Shown piece after piece: positions 1 through 11,035 of a stretch of 64,000 bases of DNA. The DNA is from Nemertoderma westbladi. Lineage: Eukaryota > Xenacoelomorpha > Nemertodermatida > Nemertodermatidae. A model generated the notes under the pieces. That model was not told the DNA's origin and did not search any database. It saw nothing but the letters and a program-made list of their open reading frames with translations. A program made the translations under genes and the position numbers. Where the stretch lies: assembly GCA_032718475.1 (NCBI GenBank), contig JAUCBJ010006864.1, positions 38,350 through 102,349 of the forward strand, in the 5' to 3' direction. Each line of letters opens with the position of its first letter. The first letter of the stretch is position 1.

Positions 1-1791
1 GTGTCATTTTGCTGCAAATGTACTGTATGAGCCTTGTTTTATACTACAGTATTAACATATACTCTAGCTGCAATTTTTAACATACGAGTTGGCCTATCCT
101 CATCCTGAACATAAAATGCAATCATGGAATGCTGTTTAGAGAATATCTCTATATACTGTTGCATTCCATGAGGAAAAATATGTGTAAAAAGGAAATCTTC
201 GCGTTACAGGTGGTGTACATTGTACATCCGCAGTGAATGACTGCTAGGCAAGTGGCGCAGCGCGGCGAGTGTGTACAGGTGAACATTAACTACAGTACCG
301 CAGTCGCACTGCAGTAACTACAATTAGGCCTAAACACTCTGACTGTACTGTTGGACTGACTGACTGTACTTATAGTGTTTTGCCATCATTGGATTACCCC
401 TATAACGAATCAACAGAGACATGGTATTAAATTACTTTTAGGCTCGAAAATGGGTCGAAATTATCGGATTTTATTAATTATAACATGTAAAGTGTGCCTT
501 CAAATAATACCGATCTCACAATAAAACAATAATAGTTCACATATTCCCTCTCTATCCATTTTTAATTAGCACCAGCTGGTGTTTTTATCATTGCGCCTAC
601 ATATGGTGGTTTTTCGTTTATGTTTATTTTCCGATCCCTGGTCGAAATATTGACACAAAGCATGCGATCTTAGAATCGCGGTATCCATCCACTGTGAAAA
701 TTTCATCGAAATCATTAGAGCGGCTTTGGCTTGAGATCAGTCGGTCTGAGGCTCCATTTCGCATGAGGACGATACATTTTTACAGTAAGTAGGCCTAAGA
801 CACTTTCAAAGGGGTTGGGTCAATCAATATGGCAAATACTGTGTATTTTGATATGCTAATAACTTAGTCGGATTTACAGCTGTCGAGTTGAACATTAGTA
901 GGCATCAATAAGACAAAAAGTTTACATTTTTAAGACTTTCAGGCACCATCAGTACCACAGTATCCCGATAGAGGGATACATATGTCTAAACATTAAATGT
1001 TCCCCCATTTCATTGCATTTAATTCGATCAAACTGAAACTGGGTAGATTTGTACTAGACAATTAGCTGTGTCTTTCACAGGAGGCTAAAGGCTACACCTA
1101 CAGTTCGTCATGTATGTGGCAATAAAAAAAGGCTCTATCTCAAAGTTTTGAAAAAATTGATGACCTGCCTAATTACCATTGCGTCCATTCATTAAAGCCC
1201 ATTGTACTGTAATTATGGCCTAAAGCGGTTAATCTTTTCGTGAATCGTTTAACCATTTCCAATTAACCGGTTAAAAAGTAGAAATGCTTGTTTTAGGTTG
1301 AAAAATAAGTATGAATTAGGCCTACCTAGACCTACAACTACAACTACAACTGTATGGTGCAATGGTGCAACATACATACTACAGTACGGTACATACTGTA
1401 GTATGAAACTGAAAGTTATAATGCTGACAGTCCCCAAAGCTACAGTACCGGTATGTAGGCCTATATTTATTATGTAAGCTAAGCTAAGAGGTTTACGTCC
1501 CAACTTGCAATACTGTTAAGTACGTCTCTATTGCTCTATTGTGATTGAGCCACCAGTACTATAATGTATGTAGGTCTATACTGTACTGTAGTCCTACAGC
1601 TGCATACAGTACAAAATGAATTTCTGAAACTTCACAATGGGTAATACTGTACACATTAAAATGGTAACATACAGGTAATAAAACTGGTAACAGAACCTGA
1701 AAACCTCAAAATGGGACATTAATTTCTAATTAATTTCTAAGCAGTTAGTTTGAATTAACCGGTTAACCGCTTCATGCTCTATAACTGTACT
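1..1791. other. Unassigned AT-rich sequence
   Basis: I see no coding region or recognisable element on either strand. The stretch carries scattered CTGTA runs, AGGCCTA palindromes and two TTAACCGGTTAA-like palindromes near 1262 and 1755. The only long frame (minus strand, 1249-1503) has no recognisable motif and is not called. Confidence 0.6.
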
Positions 1792-2124
1792 ACTCTGAAC
1801 TAAGACGAATTGTTGGGATGTACAGTAATACTTTTATCGTCGTTACATTCCAGAATTTAGTCTAATTATAAACCCACTCCAGGAATTACTCAATTCTACC
1901 CAACCATCAAAACATGCCAAAAACCAATGAGTGGAGAACAATACACGACGAAGCATATAACAAGCTGAAAGAAGCTCTCACAAATGCTGTCACATTGCAC
2001 TATCCTTCTCTGGATGATTGTAACCTTTCCCTGTCCCTCACATCGGATGCATCGGAAGTCGCAATTGGCGCCGCCCTACATGAGGTGGCCGGTGCCGATA
2101 AGTCTATTCCATTAGCATTCTATT
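1792..2124 (+). mobile_element. Gypsy-type LTR retrotransposon, RT end and start of RNase H (fragment 1)
   Basis: Translation gives the end of a Ty3/gypsy reverse transcriptase: an ELRRIVGMYS-like segment followed by YRRYIPEFS in a shifted frame, then a connection segment, then the first RNase H motif (LTSDASEVAIGAALHE) and PLAFY. At least one frameshift lies near 1845 and another near 1915. The 5' part of the element (LTR, gag, protease, RT core) is absent from the window. The reading frame stops at the LINE insertion at 2125 and resumes exactly at 4579. This is a dead copy. Confidence 0.85.
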
Positions 2125-4572
2125 TATTTATTTTATTTATTTATTCCTTTATTTCAAACCAAACAAGGTTCATAGTAAAAACAATACACCGATCAGACAA
2201 TATAGTTTACACGATACAGTACTAAATTATGAAAATGAATATTTAATAGCACAATATTTAGATATTAATCGTAAAGTAGGGACAGGTCATTCATGGCCCT
2301 AATTCTAGATTCTGTGCAACATGTGCGAATCACATTAATAATGCTATTGGTACTGGTATCCAAGCGCCGTGATAGGCTCTCAATAGCATTGGCTCTAATA
2401 TGTACAAAGGATGGTAATCCAAGTAAGCTGCAGGTTAGCGACATACTTGTGGGAGTTGTGTCGTTAGCCATTCTCGGAATTTTAAAAAGCATTCGAATGC
2501 TACTATTATATGCAGTGCGCAATTTGTTGTGGACAGACATAGAATAGTTCGCTCTAGCCCACAGCGCGTTGCCATAAACATTAGTACAATAGGAACGAAA
2601 AAGACGTATTTTTACATTCCTAGCACAATTACCAAAATTCCTAACCAAGTAGTTTGCTCTTGCATACAACGCACAAGTCTGGCGCTTTACATCATAATCA
2701 TCGTCAGTAGACGAGTGGATTACGTGGCCAAGAAATACAATTTTATCTACAATATCAATAGGAGTGCCTAATAAGTACACATTACCAAATATAGACTTGC
2801 TACAGCATTTCGGGATAAAATATATACATTTTGTCTTTTTTAAATTAAACTTAATTGAGAATAGGTCAGCATAATCCATACATATATTTAGTAGTTGTTG
2901 TAAACCAAACATAGTATTGGATAGCAGTGACAAATCGTCCGCATATCCTACGTGATTGATCCTTCTACCGTTAATAGAGCAACCAAAATTGCACCGATTT
3001 AAAGCTGCACTTAAATCATCCATATATACGTTAAATAAATATGGGCTCAGGATCCCCCCTTGTTTTGTACCATTGGTGACATGAAATTTACTCGAACTAA
3101 ATTTACCCCACGAAACAAACAGTAATTGGTTACGATACCAAAAGCATATTATTCTAACAAAAATAACCGGTACACCCCTAGTAATTAATTTAGAAAATAG
3201 TAAATAATGATTACATCGATCAAATGCCTTGCTGGCATCCAACATACAAGTAAATACCGGGCTATTATTTTGTAAATAAAAATTTACTGTCTCCTTAAAA
3301 GCGAGGATACACAGTTCAGTGCCCGATTTCGGTTTGAAACCAAACTGATTGTCTGTAGTATCTAAGTATCTACTTACATTAGAAAGTATCAGCCTCTCAA
3401 ATAGTTTGGAGAATACAGTTGAGATTGCAATACCTCTATAATTATCACTCGAGGTGATATCACCTGTCTTGTCCTTAATTAAAGGAAGTATCTTAGACTC
3501 AATAAGGCCCGGTGGTATATAGTCATGGCACAACATTGAATTAAATAAACAAGATAGAATGCTACACAATAACTCTGTACAGCCGTATTTAAGATGTTCC
3601 GAAGATATATCATCTGTACCTATTGCTTTACCAACGGCCAATTGGCTAATAGAGTTAAAAATATCCTCTTTACAAAATGTATAATCATTAACGGAGGGAA
3701 TACTTTCAAATTGACTCTCAACAAAAACTCGGCTAGTGTCAGGAAGGTCACAGTTATATAACTTGAAAAAATGATCCTTCCAGAGGTTTCCTATTTGCTC
3801 TTCGCCTACGGCTTCCCCGACCTTGTTAGGGAGAGGGCTCTGGTTGGTCGATACTTTATGTACCTGAGACCAAAACTTAGTGCTACCAGCAGTGGAGTCT
3901 AACATCGCGTCAGCCAGTTTGCCATCACGTATCTCCCGTTCGCGACGCTTAACCTGTCGTAAGACACGCTTAAACCGCGCTTTTGATGTTAGGTACTGCT
4001 GGTAGGCGGCACCTTGTCTAGGCGAGCCCTGGGATCGCCATAAACGAAAAGATAGGTGAGCCTCATTATGGAAAGAATCAACATAGTCATTCCATCCAGG
4101 TATCTGTTTATCTGCAGATCCCGTTGCACCTTTATGTATCACAGTTGGTATAGTCCTATCAGCAGCTACTTTAAGCGCCTCGCAAACTGCGATATATAAT
4201 TTTTCAATTGCACCACTATGACATTCATTTGCACATTTGGTATTATTGCAACGATTTAATATATCAATTAGTTCATCTACGTTATTATTTATTAATAAAT
4301 TATCTATTAATCTGTGATAATAAGTAATATTGTCAGGGGAGGCTTTACTCCAATTCAAACTCGATTTGGTTGTACCACTATTTGTACTGCTGCTATTAGC
4401 ACCTATTGAAATATTAATATGAATATTAAAACGTATGGGCTTGTGGTCAAGTAATACAGCACTATAGTCTATAAAAAAGTTATTTACAGCACCTGTAAGG
4501 CCGGCCGTACAAACAACGTGGTCTAACCACGAAGTCGTACCATGAGCACCACTAACGAAAGTATACGAGTTA
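2125..4572 (-). mobile_element. 5'-truncated non-LTR retrotransposon (LINE copy 1) inserted in gypsy RNase H
   Basis: The element is in minus orientation. Its 3' tail is an (ATAAA/ATAAAT)n run at 2125-2150 on the plus strand. Its 5' end is truncated inside the endonuclease domain. TCTATT occurs at both junctions (2119-2124 and 4573-4578), consistent with a 4 to 6 base target duplication. Deleting the element reconnects the gypsy RNase H reading frame at the PLAFY/SRKLTK junction, which supports both ends. The family also includes the copy at 5461-6457. Confidence 0.9.
2265..4571 (-). CDS. LINE ORF2 fragment: end of endonuclease plus complete reverse transcriptase
   Basis: An open frame of 768 codons begins at the truncated 5' end of the element, without its own start codon. 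It opens with the last part of an APE-type endonuclease (SWLDHVV, then LDHKPI in place of the usual SDH motif). A linker follows, then an RT with AIGTDDISSEHL, NYRGIAIS, FGFKPKSGTE, LDASKAFDRCNH (motif A), GTKQGGILSPYLF (motif B) and GYADDLSLLS (motif C). A thumb-like C-terminus follows and the frame closes in a stop at 2265. The RT frame carries no internal stop, so this copy is young, but it lacks ORF1 and most of the endonuclease and cannot be autonomous. I do not assign a clade; jockey/CR1-group relatives seem likely. Confidence 0.85.
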   Translation of the reverse strand, partial: NSYTFVSGAHGTTSWLDHVVCTAGLTGAVNNFFIDYSAVLLDHKPIRFNIHINISIGANSSSTNSGTTKSSLNWSKASPDNITYYHRLIDNLLINNNVDELIDILNRCNNTKCANECHSGAIEKLYIAVCEALKVAADRTIPTVIHKGATGSADKQIPGWNDYVDSFHNEAHLSFRLWRSQGSPRQGAAYQQYLTSKARFKRVLRQVKRREREIRDGKLADAMLDSTAGSTKFWSQVHKVSTNQSPLPNKVGEAVGEEQIGNLWKDHFFKLYNCDLPDTSRVFVESQFESIPSVNDYTFCKEDIFNSISQLAVGKAIGTDDISSEHLKYGCTELLCSILSCLFNSMLCHDYIPPGLIESKILPLIKDKTGDITSSDNYRGIAISTVFSKLFERLILSNVSRYLDTTDNQFGFKPKSGTELCILAFKETVNFYLQNNSPVFTCMLDASKAFDRCNHYLLFSKLITRGVPVIFVRIICFWYRNQLLFVSWGKFSSSKFHVTNGTKQGGILSPYLFNVYMDDLSAALNRCNFGCSINGRRINHVGYADDLSLLSNTMFGLQQLLNICMDYADLFSIKFNLKKTKCIYFIPKCCSKSIFGNVYLLGTPIDIVDKIVFLGHVIHSSTDDDYDVKRQTCALYARANYLVRNFGNCARNVKIRLFRSYCTNVYGNALWARANYSMSVHNKLRTAYNSSIRMLFKIPRMANDTTPTSMSLTCSLLGLPSFVHIRANAIESLSRRLDTSTNSIINVIRTCCTESRIRAMNDLSLLYD

Positions 4573-4985
4573 TCTATTCACGGAAACTCACTAAGAATGA
4601 ATCAACATGGTCTACATACGATAGGGAACTCCTTGCAGCTTTATGAAGCAACCATAAATCTCCAGAACGCCTTGGAAGGAAAACATGTGACATTATATAC
4701 CGACCATAAACCCCTCGTTTCAGCATTTTACAAACAAACCACTGTTTCACCACGACAACAGCGACAGCTTTCATTCCTCTCAGAATTTTTCGACTGTGTC
4801 TTATACATTCCTGGGAAATCCAACATTGTTGCTGATACTCTATCCCGGCAAGCCTCGTCGACCCATGTGGACATTTTTGGTTTAGATGAGATTGCAGTCA
4901 CTCAAGCTGAGCAGACAGATCCTCTAGATGAAGCTACCTCATTCCAGATAAAAAAAATTCCCCAGGACCTCTGGCCTTGACCTAA
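4573..4985 (+). mobile_element. Gypsy-type element, remainder of RNase H (fragment 2)
   Basis: The gypsy reading frame resumes after the LINE with SRKLTKNESTWSTYDREL. It continues through YTDHKPLVSAF (RNase H active-site region) and GKSNIVADTLSRQ, the usual end of gypsy RNase H. One frame slip lies near 4640. The frame runs into the BEL insertion site at 4986-4990, and the integrase domain continues after 19320 in the same orientation. Confidence 0.88.
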
Positions 4986-4990
4986 CTTGT
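4986..4990. repeat. Target-site duplication of the BEL element, left copy (CTTGT)
   Basis: CTTGT directly precedes the TG start of the left LTR and recurs at 19316-19320 directly after the CA end of the right LTR. Five bases is a usual duplication length for BEL/Pao elements. Confidence 0.85.
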
Positions 4991-5163
4991 TGTAAAGGCT
5001 TTTGCGGGATTAGCTAGTCATTTTTTCCCCGCAAAGTACTCTGTAGATGTTTTGAAGGACATAAAAGTCGTTTCCTTACTGTACCGGTATTTTAGTGGAC
5101 ATAAAAAGCTATTTTTCTGTATGTGTACTTTGGCGGACACAACTAGCAATCCTATGTCGCAAT
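4991..5163 (+). repeat. BEL-type element, left LTR, first part
   Basis: This starts TGTAAAGG and matches the first 173 bases of the right LTR (18107-18279) with one substitution visible by eye. It is cut by the hAT element at 5164 and continues at 7795. Confidence 0.95.
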
Positions 5164-5460
5164 TAGGGTTCAACAGAAGGCACTTTATGGGGCCGAACCG
5201 AACCGAACCGAAGCAGGGACAACTTCGGGCCGAACCGAACCGAATCCGAACCGAAGTTCAGAAAGTTAGCAAATTGTGGTCATAAATTCGTATTTACGAC
5301 ACTATACTGGCAGTGGCAGTGGCAGACTGTTACCTATTTGGTCTGCTGACTTAGCGAGAAAGCTATGATTAATTAAAAAAATAAATACTACAAAATAAAA
5401 TGGCAATATTTACATTACTATACATTACTAACCTAAACTACTGTATACTTACTGTATGCA

Positions 5461-6457
5461 TGCACTTACTTATTTTTTTTTTTCATTTCATTTTTATTCC
5501 AGACATTGAATTATACAATATATTATTACATTATTTTAGTAAAACATTATATAATACCCGTCCATATCATTTATAAAATTGAGCACAATTATTGAATTAT
5601 TAAATACATACTGCTACCTACACTACGGAAAAATAATTTACCAGAGCCTAATATTTAAACATATTGGTGGGACCGTATTATTGACACACTTCGAAAATTC
5701 TAGACACCATATGGCAATTATTACTTATTGACTTCAATACATTATTATCAGTTTTTTTCCAACCGATGGAGCAGACTAGTGTTAGCTTTATAGATATTAT
5801 CACTGAACAGTGGTAGTTTTAACTGATGTAGTGAGAGCGAAATACTTGTCGTCTCGCCGTTTGTCATTCTTGGAATCTTAAATAACTGCCTAGCAGCGTT
5901 ATTGTATGCTACGGAAATCTTATTATATATGCTATTTGAATAGTTGCGGCGAGACCACAAAGCACAGCAATAAACCTGAGTACAATATGCACGAAATAAA
6001 CAAAGCTTTATAGCTGTCGAGCAGCTACCGAATTTACGCACAATAATGTTTGCACGAGCATAAAGAGAACCCATCTGGGCCTTTATATCTTGTGTATCAT
6101 CAGTACTACTGCACAAAATATGTCCTAAATATGATAATTTATCAACAATATCGATTTCTTTACCGTATAACAACACTTTTGCAACTGATGTATTTTTAAA
6201 GCACTTTGGAATAAAATATAAACACTTTGTTTTCTTTGTATTGAATAAAATCGAATTTTGATTAGCATGTGATACGGCCTTATTAATTAATATTTGTAAT
6301 CCTACAATAGAGTTTGACATTAAACATAAATCATCGGCATACAGTATATTATTAATTCTAGAATTACCAATCATACACCCGACACCTGTGTCTGAAAGGT
6401 CGGTGCTCAGATCATCAAAATATACGATAAACAAAATCGGTGAAAATAAAACGAAAA
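5461..6457 (-). mobile_element. 5'-truncated LINE copy 2 inside the hAT element
   Basis: This is the same family as the copy at 2125-4572, minus orientation, with a poly-A tail read as T at 5473-5483. A 14-base target duplication, ACTTACTGTATGCA, flanks it at 5447-5460 and 6458-6471. The exact duplication fixes both ends and shows that only about 1 kb of the 3' end was inserted. Confidence 0.9.
5748..6457 (-). CDS. LINE reverse transcriptase, C-terminal fragment
   Basis: An open frame of about 236 codons starts at the truncated end just before FSPILFIVYFDDLS (end of RT motif B). It contains LYADDLCLMSNS (motif C), KKTKCLYFIPKC and DKLSYLGHIL, then a thumb-like tail ending in a stop at 5748. 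It aligns by eye along its length with the larger relative at 2265-4571 (shared KKTKC.YFIPKC and ARANY/ARANI blocks) but is clearly divergent, so the two are separate insertions of an old family. It is not functional alone. Confidence 0.85.
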
Positions 6458-6548
6458 ACTTACTGTATGCACCACATTTTCACCCGTAGTAAGCCGTACA
6501 GTAGTAAAATCAAATTTAGAAAACCTCACTAAAAGTACAGGTACAGTC

Positions 6549-6693
6549 GGACAGTGGTGCAGACAGTGGTGCAGACACTGGTGCAGACACTGGTGCAGAC
6601 AGTGGTGCAGACAGTGGTGCAGACAGTGGTGCAGACACTGGTGCAGACAGTAGTGCAGACACTGGTGCAGACACTGGTGCAGACACCTGGTGA
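6549..6693. repeat. Minisatellite, 12-base unit (AGACAGTGGTGC)
   Basis: About 12 tandem copies of a 12-base unit with AGACAGTGGTGC and AGACACTGGTGC variants. Because the unit length is a multiple of three, every frame over it is open, giving Cys/His or Val/Gln-rich frames that are not genes. Confidence 0.9.
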
Positions 6694-7224
6694 AAATACT
6701 GAAATACCAGAGTACCACAAAACACAATACCACCAGGCACTATTATATTATATTTTATCATAGACTTTATTATCTACAAATATGCGAGTAACTACTGAAA
6801 GGTTCTACATGAAGTAGGGAGGACGTATGTAGTACAAGTCGGGGTGCGTGCGGGTGAATGTGCCCTGATTACAAATAATTAAAAGAGGTGTGTACGAAAG
6901 TAATTAATCGGTATTCCCGTATTCATATAAACAATAATGTCTATAAATTGTAAGCAGCAATGTCTCCAAGGAATGAGTTTTAAGCGACAGTGTTTGATTG
7001 TTTTTACATGACCTACTTTATACAGAGTATGTTTAATTTGTTTACCTTTACGGGAGCCACTGCTTATTACTGTATAATAAAACGAGCTCATTAAGTTATT
7101 TTCTCGTGCTGGGCAGCTGGGGATATACATTCACTAACTCCAGTAAGGTCTCAGGAATTCTTAGCCCGCGAGTATTCTTGGCTTGCGAGTATTCTTGGGT
7201 ATACTTAGCCCGCAAAACAATAAC

Positions 7225-7340
7225 GTTTATTGTTTTGGTTCCCCCAATACTCCTCTGAAACTGTGAAACCTGCTCCTTTACTAAACTGCTCCTTTACTAA
7301 CCTGCTCCTTTACTAAACTGCTCCTTTACTAACCTGCTCG
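7225..7340. repeat. MITE-core fragment with tandem CTGCTCCTTTACT units
   Basis: GTTTATTGTTTTGGTT at 7225-7240 is the 16-base core shared with MITEs and the 21-22 kb satellite. It is followed, as in those elements, by CTGTGAAACCTGCTCCTTT. The CTGCTCCTTTACTAA piece is then repeated about five times. Confidence 0.7.
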
Positions 7341-7363
7341 CCCCTTTACTGTCTGTACCAGTC

Positions 7364-7573
7364 TGCCAGTGTCTGCACCACTGTCTGCAGCAGTCAGCAG
7401 TGTCTGCACCAGTGTTGCACCCTGTCTGCACCACTGTCTGCACCACTGTCTGCACCAATGTCTGCACCACTGTCTGCACCAGTGCGTGCACCACTGTCTG
7501 CACCATAGGTGTCTGCATCACTGTCTGCACCATTGTCTGCACCACTGTCTGCTCTGCACCAGTGTCTGCTTAA
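7364..7573. repeat. Minisatellite, 12-base unit, inverted relative to 6549-6693
   Basis: The unit is CTGTCTGCACCA, the reverse complement of the array at 6549-6693, with about 16 variable copies. Together the two arrays form large, imperfect inverted repeats within the hAT element. Confidence 0.88.
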
Positions 7574-7794
7574 CGTTTACACTCCAAAATTAATTAGTAC
7601 AACGATGGACAGATTGATTAGTCTTACTGTCTTCTGGTCTTAGCTCAATCAGTCAATGTAATACTTGGAATATTTAGCAAAGTTTGCTCCGGGCTTCTGC
7701 AGTATCAATTGCAGAAGCCGAACCGAACCAAAATTGCCAAACTTCGGCCCGAACCGAACCGAAGCCGAAGCTTCTGTTGAGCCCTAGTCGCAAT

Positions 7795-8830
7795 ATGCCA
7801 TAATACTCTCTACACAGAGTAGTTCAGATTACGACATCTATCAGCTGATTTGGTGTACTCGTGGAAGTTTCTTTGTTCAGGCCCACTCTGTGCAATCACT
7901 CAACCAATCAGAGCGATTCTCTTGCTTTTTGTACAGAAACCTCCGAGAAATCGCGCAATGCATTACGGTTTATGTTTACCTTTTTTCCTGACGCCACGAA
8001 CATCGGCTGTGGAATAATTCTGTGTTTCAGACTTTAGCCAAACATTAGAACGGCTTGATTACAGGAACATATAACTGTTACCAGTACGGTACCGGTACCT
8101 TACGGTACCACCGTGCACTCAATGCATTATGGCCTTTCACCGCATTATTTTACTGCTATTTACTGTCGGTTATTAATTGTATCAGTTGATGGAATATTAT
8201 TGTTTTTTGGATAATATCGAGAAAGAATCATAAAAACCCCATCTTCTTGATATACTGAAGGTAAGAGACAGGTTACATATAGCAATTGCGACTCATATTA
8301 TATTGGTTTTGGAGTGAATCTAATGCTATTTCATAAGCACTACATGGGTCAATTGCTGTTCTCTTTATATGTGACTAAAATTAGTAAAGGTCGGCAGATT
8401 GGTGTGCAGTATTGTGCGATAGAGTGCATGGTTTGCCTGGTAACTAAGCATCTCCTAAAGAATGCGCCTTATACGTGAATCATAAGCCATACCGTTGTGT
8501 TTAGTATAAGTCATAACTCTGTTTACATAATTAGAGCGCAACGTCCTAAAGGAACTGTTAATATTTCCCAAAAGTGAATAATATTTGTCAGAGATTATAT
8601 ATTAACGATCAATCGAATAATACAGTAGGCTTACAACGCAATAAGGTCAAGTCTTCCGAATCCAGTCTCCCGGGTATATCCAACGGGTGAATGGTCGCGC
8701 ACTAGGCTGGCTTCGGCTAATGTAGTGTTTATTTGTATCAAATACTTGTCATAGGCTAAAGTCGATTTATAATCTAAAAGACATATAAATTTGGCAGGTT
8801 AAACTGCTAAAGGTCTTAAAAGCGCGAACA
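7795..8830 (+). repeat. BEL-type element, left LTR, second part
   Basis: This continues the left LTR after the hAT insertion and ends GCGAACA at 8830. The two parts total 173 + 1036 = 1209 bases, exactly the length of the right LTR. I counted about 14 substitutions between the LTRs (about 1.2 percent) and no indel. It contains a CCAAT box (CAACCAATCAG near 7898) and a GGTACC-rich palindromic cluster near 8085-8110 that could be promoter elements. Confidence 0.93.
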
Positions 8831-11035
8831 GTAACAGTTATTGCTTCTTTATTGCGGCGTAAGCAATAAAGCTGAAGTACCGGTCGACCGGTAACCTGTA
8901 GGCCTAACTACCTAACCACCGGAACCGGTACTTACAACAGTACCGTACATCAGTATTATTTCGATTGTGATATATTGTATATTGTAGGCTGTTAGGGGAT
9001 TAGGGATTGATCACCCCTTACTCCTTTGTATGGTTTACTTATTTCTGTCAGTTTTATTTACGTGTAAGTTAATATTGAGCAGAAGACGTGTAAGCCTGCT
9101 CAGATTGTACAGATAATTTGTAGGCTGGACTGTTGTCTGACTGTTGTTAGGTCTGAAGACATTGCGGTGTGTGTAGAGTGTATGTCCGATAAAGTGCCGG
9201 TTAGGAATGTAGGGGCTTCCAGTGCTGTGAGGTAAACCCCCTCGAAAGAATAAGTCGTACTACTCGGTTAGAACGCATACTAACTAACCATTTCGGAGTC
9301 TGCATATACTGTAGTTTATTTAGGCCTGATAGTAGTCTGCCAGCGTTTGGTTTGTATTTTGTTTGTGTAGTCTGTACAGGTAGTGTAATATTTCTTATTT
9401 AGATAATTTGTAGGCTGGATTGTTGTCTGGCTGTTGTTAGGTCTGAAGAGATTGTGGTGTGTGTAGAGTGTATGTCCGATAAAGTGCCGGTTAGGAAAGT
9501 AGGGGCTTCCAGTGCTGTGAGGTAAACCCCCTCGAAAGAATAAGTCGTACTACTCGGTTAGAACGCATACTAACTAACCATTTCGGAGTCTGCATATACC
9601 GTAGTTTGTTTAGGCTTGATAGTAGTCTGTCAGTATTTGATCTGCATTTTGTTTGAGTAGTCTGTACGCGTAGCGTAATATTTATTAATCAGAGTTTATG
9701 CGATTATTCGCAACATTCATATCCCCAAGTTTATTCCTACAGTAATTCAGTAATTGTGCTTGTTATATATACCGTTATAGTTAAATTAACACCGGTACTA
9801 CATCAGGGCTGCTTGGCGTAGGTAAAGACTGGAGATTTTGTGCTTTGGTCACTCCAGCAGATACCGTGGTTCTTTTAGCTGTTCAAGTATTTTTAACTAC
9901 TGATTATTTGTTGTATAAGTACTAGTACCTAATTTAGGGTTTAGTGTACAGTGCTTTCCGAAGGTGATTAGTGTGTAGGCAGTATATTTGTGTTGTAAAG
10001 TGGTTAATAGGCACGTTGGTTCTGGTAGACCGCGGTAATTAAATTCTAGGTAGGAACACTCCGTGATACATAACGTAGTACTTATAGCGATACGGCTATA
10101 AGTCGTCAGACGGTGGTATTTTCCTATCTGGACAACGCAGTATATTTACTACCGCTTAGTTATTTTCAAATACCATAGTACCCTGTCCGTTGTAATAACC
10201 AGATATTCTAACCCTTTGTTAGGCTGGTTTGTAGACTCCCTGTAAAATTACCCTAAAAATTCGTACTTATAATTTTTTGTGTTTATTTAGAGATTGTAAT
10301 CTCACACCGAATTGTACGTAATTTGTAGTATTAAGTAACTTAGGTAAATTATAATTATTTGTTTTAGTGTCCAACAAGTAGCACTTCACTGAGAGCGCAC
10401 AGCTTCTGTGTAGTGACTTCCCCCAGAAATAATAACATTTATTTCAAATATTGACAAAACCCATTAAACGGGTATATATATATATTATAAATCAACTCAA
10501 ACGATTTATAAATAGTAGGCCTGCCATACAATAATTAGGTCTCAATATCAGTTGGACTACTGCTCAAATAACGGTAATAAAGTAAGTAAAGTAACCAAGT
10601 AACCCCTAAAATATTCAGAAATCCAATTATTTAAAATAATTGACATACCGGTATTTACAATAGGCTTATTATATTTATTTCTATAAAATTAGGCTGAAAT
10701 TATACCGGTATTCTGTAATTAATTCTAGTCCATAATTATACTTATATACTATAAGTGTAAGCTGTATATACCGGTATTCGCGATAGGCCTATTATATATT
10801 TATATATATTTGTGCTGGAATTACATACCGGTATTCTGTGACAAACCTAGTTTGTAATAATACTTATATATACTATATGTGTATACCGGTATTCTAATAT
10901 ATTGTATAGGCCTATATATCACGTTACACTGAGTAACGGTATCGGTAATTAATCGCTAGGCTTGCAGTCATACTGAATCACTAGACTTGCTTTAACTGTA
11001 ATTATAGCAGTAGGCATTCAACTGTACAAATAAAC
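8831..11035 (+). other. BEL-type element, long untranslated leader
   Basis: This runs for 2.2 kb between the left LTR and the first ATG of gag. I see no coding sequence. It starts GTAACAGTTATTGC directly after the LTR; this is where a primer-binding site should lie, but it does not show the common TGG start, so I do not name a tRNA. It contains the 290-base tandem duplication at 9111-9687 and many ACCGGTA repeats at 10640-10930. Confidence 0.75.
9111..9687. repeat. Tandem duplication, 290-base unit, in the BEL leader
   Basis: Two copies start at AGATAATTTG (9111 and 9401) and run in parallel to about 9687. Only scattered substitutions separate them (for example GACATTGCGG versus GAGATTGTGG). 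Confidence 0.92.

Larger units (their letters stand above)
5164..7786. mobile_element. Non-autonomous hAT-type DNA transposon inside the left BEL LTR
   Basis: The termini are inverted repeats: TAGGGTTCAACAGAAG at 5164-5179, and the reverse complement with one mismatch at 7771-7786. They are flanked by a perfect 8-base target duplication, GTCGCAAT, at 5156-5163 and 7787-7794. Eight-base duplications and TAG-starting ends are typical of hAT elements. Subterminal clusters of the pentamer CCGAA (5191-5262 and 7715-7770) look like transposase-binding arrays. No transposase is encoded. The interior holds a LINE copy and minisatellites in inverted orientation, so this copy moved, if at all, with transposase from elsewhere. 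Confidence 0.92.

Noticed and set aside
6407-6763. Cys/His-rich and Val/Gln-rich frames
   Set aside because: They lie over a 12-base minisatellite; composition follows the repeat in each frame.
7297-7593. Cys/His-rich frames near the second minisatellite
   Set aside because: Same cause as above, on the inverted array.
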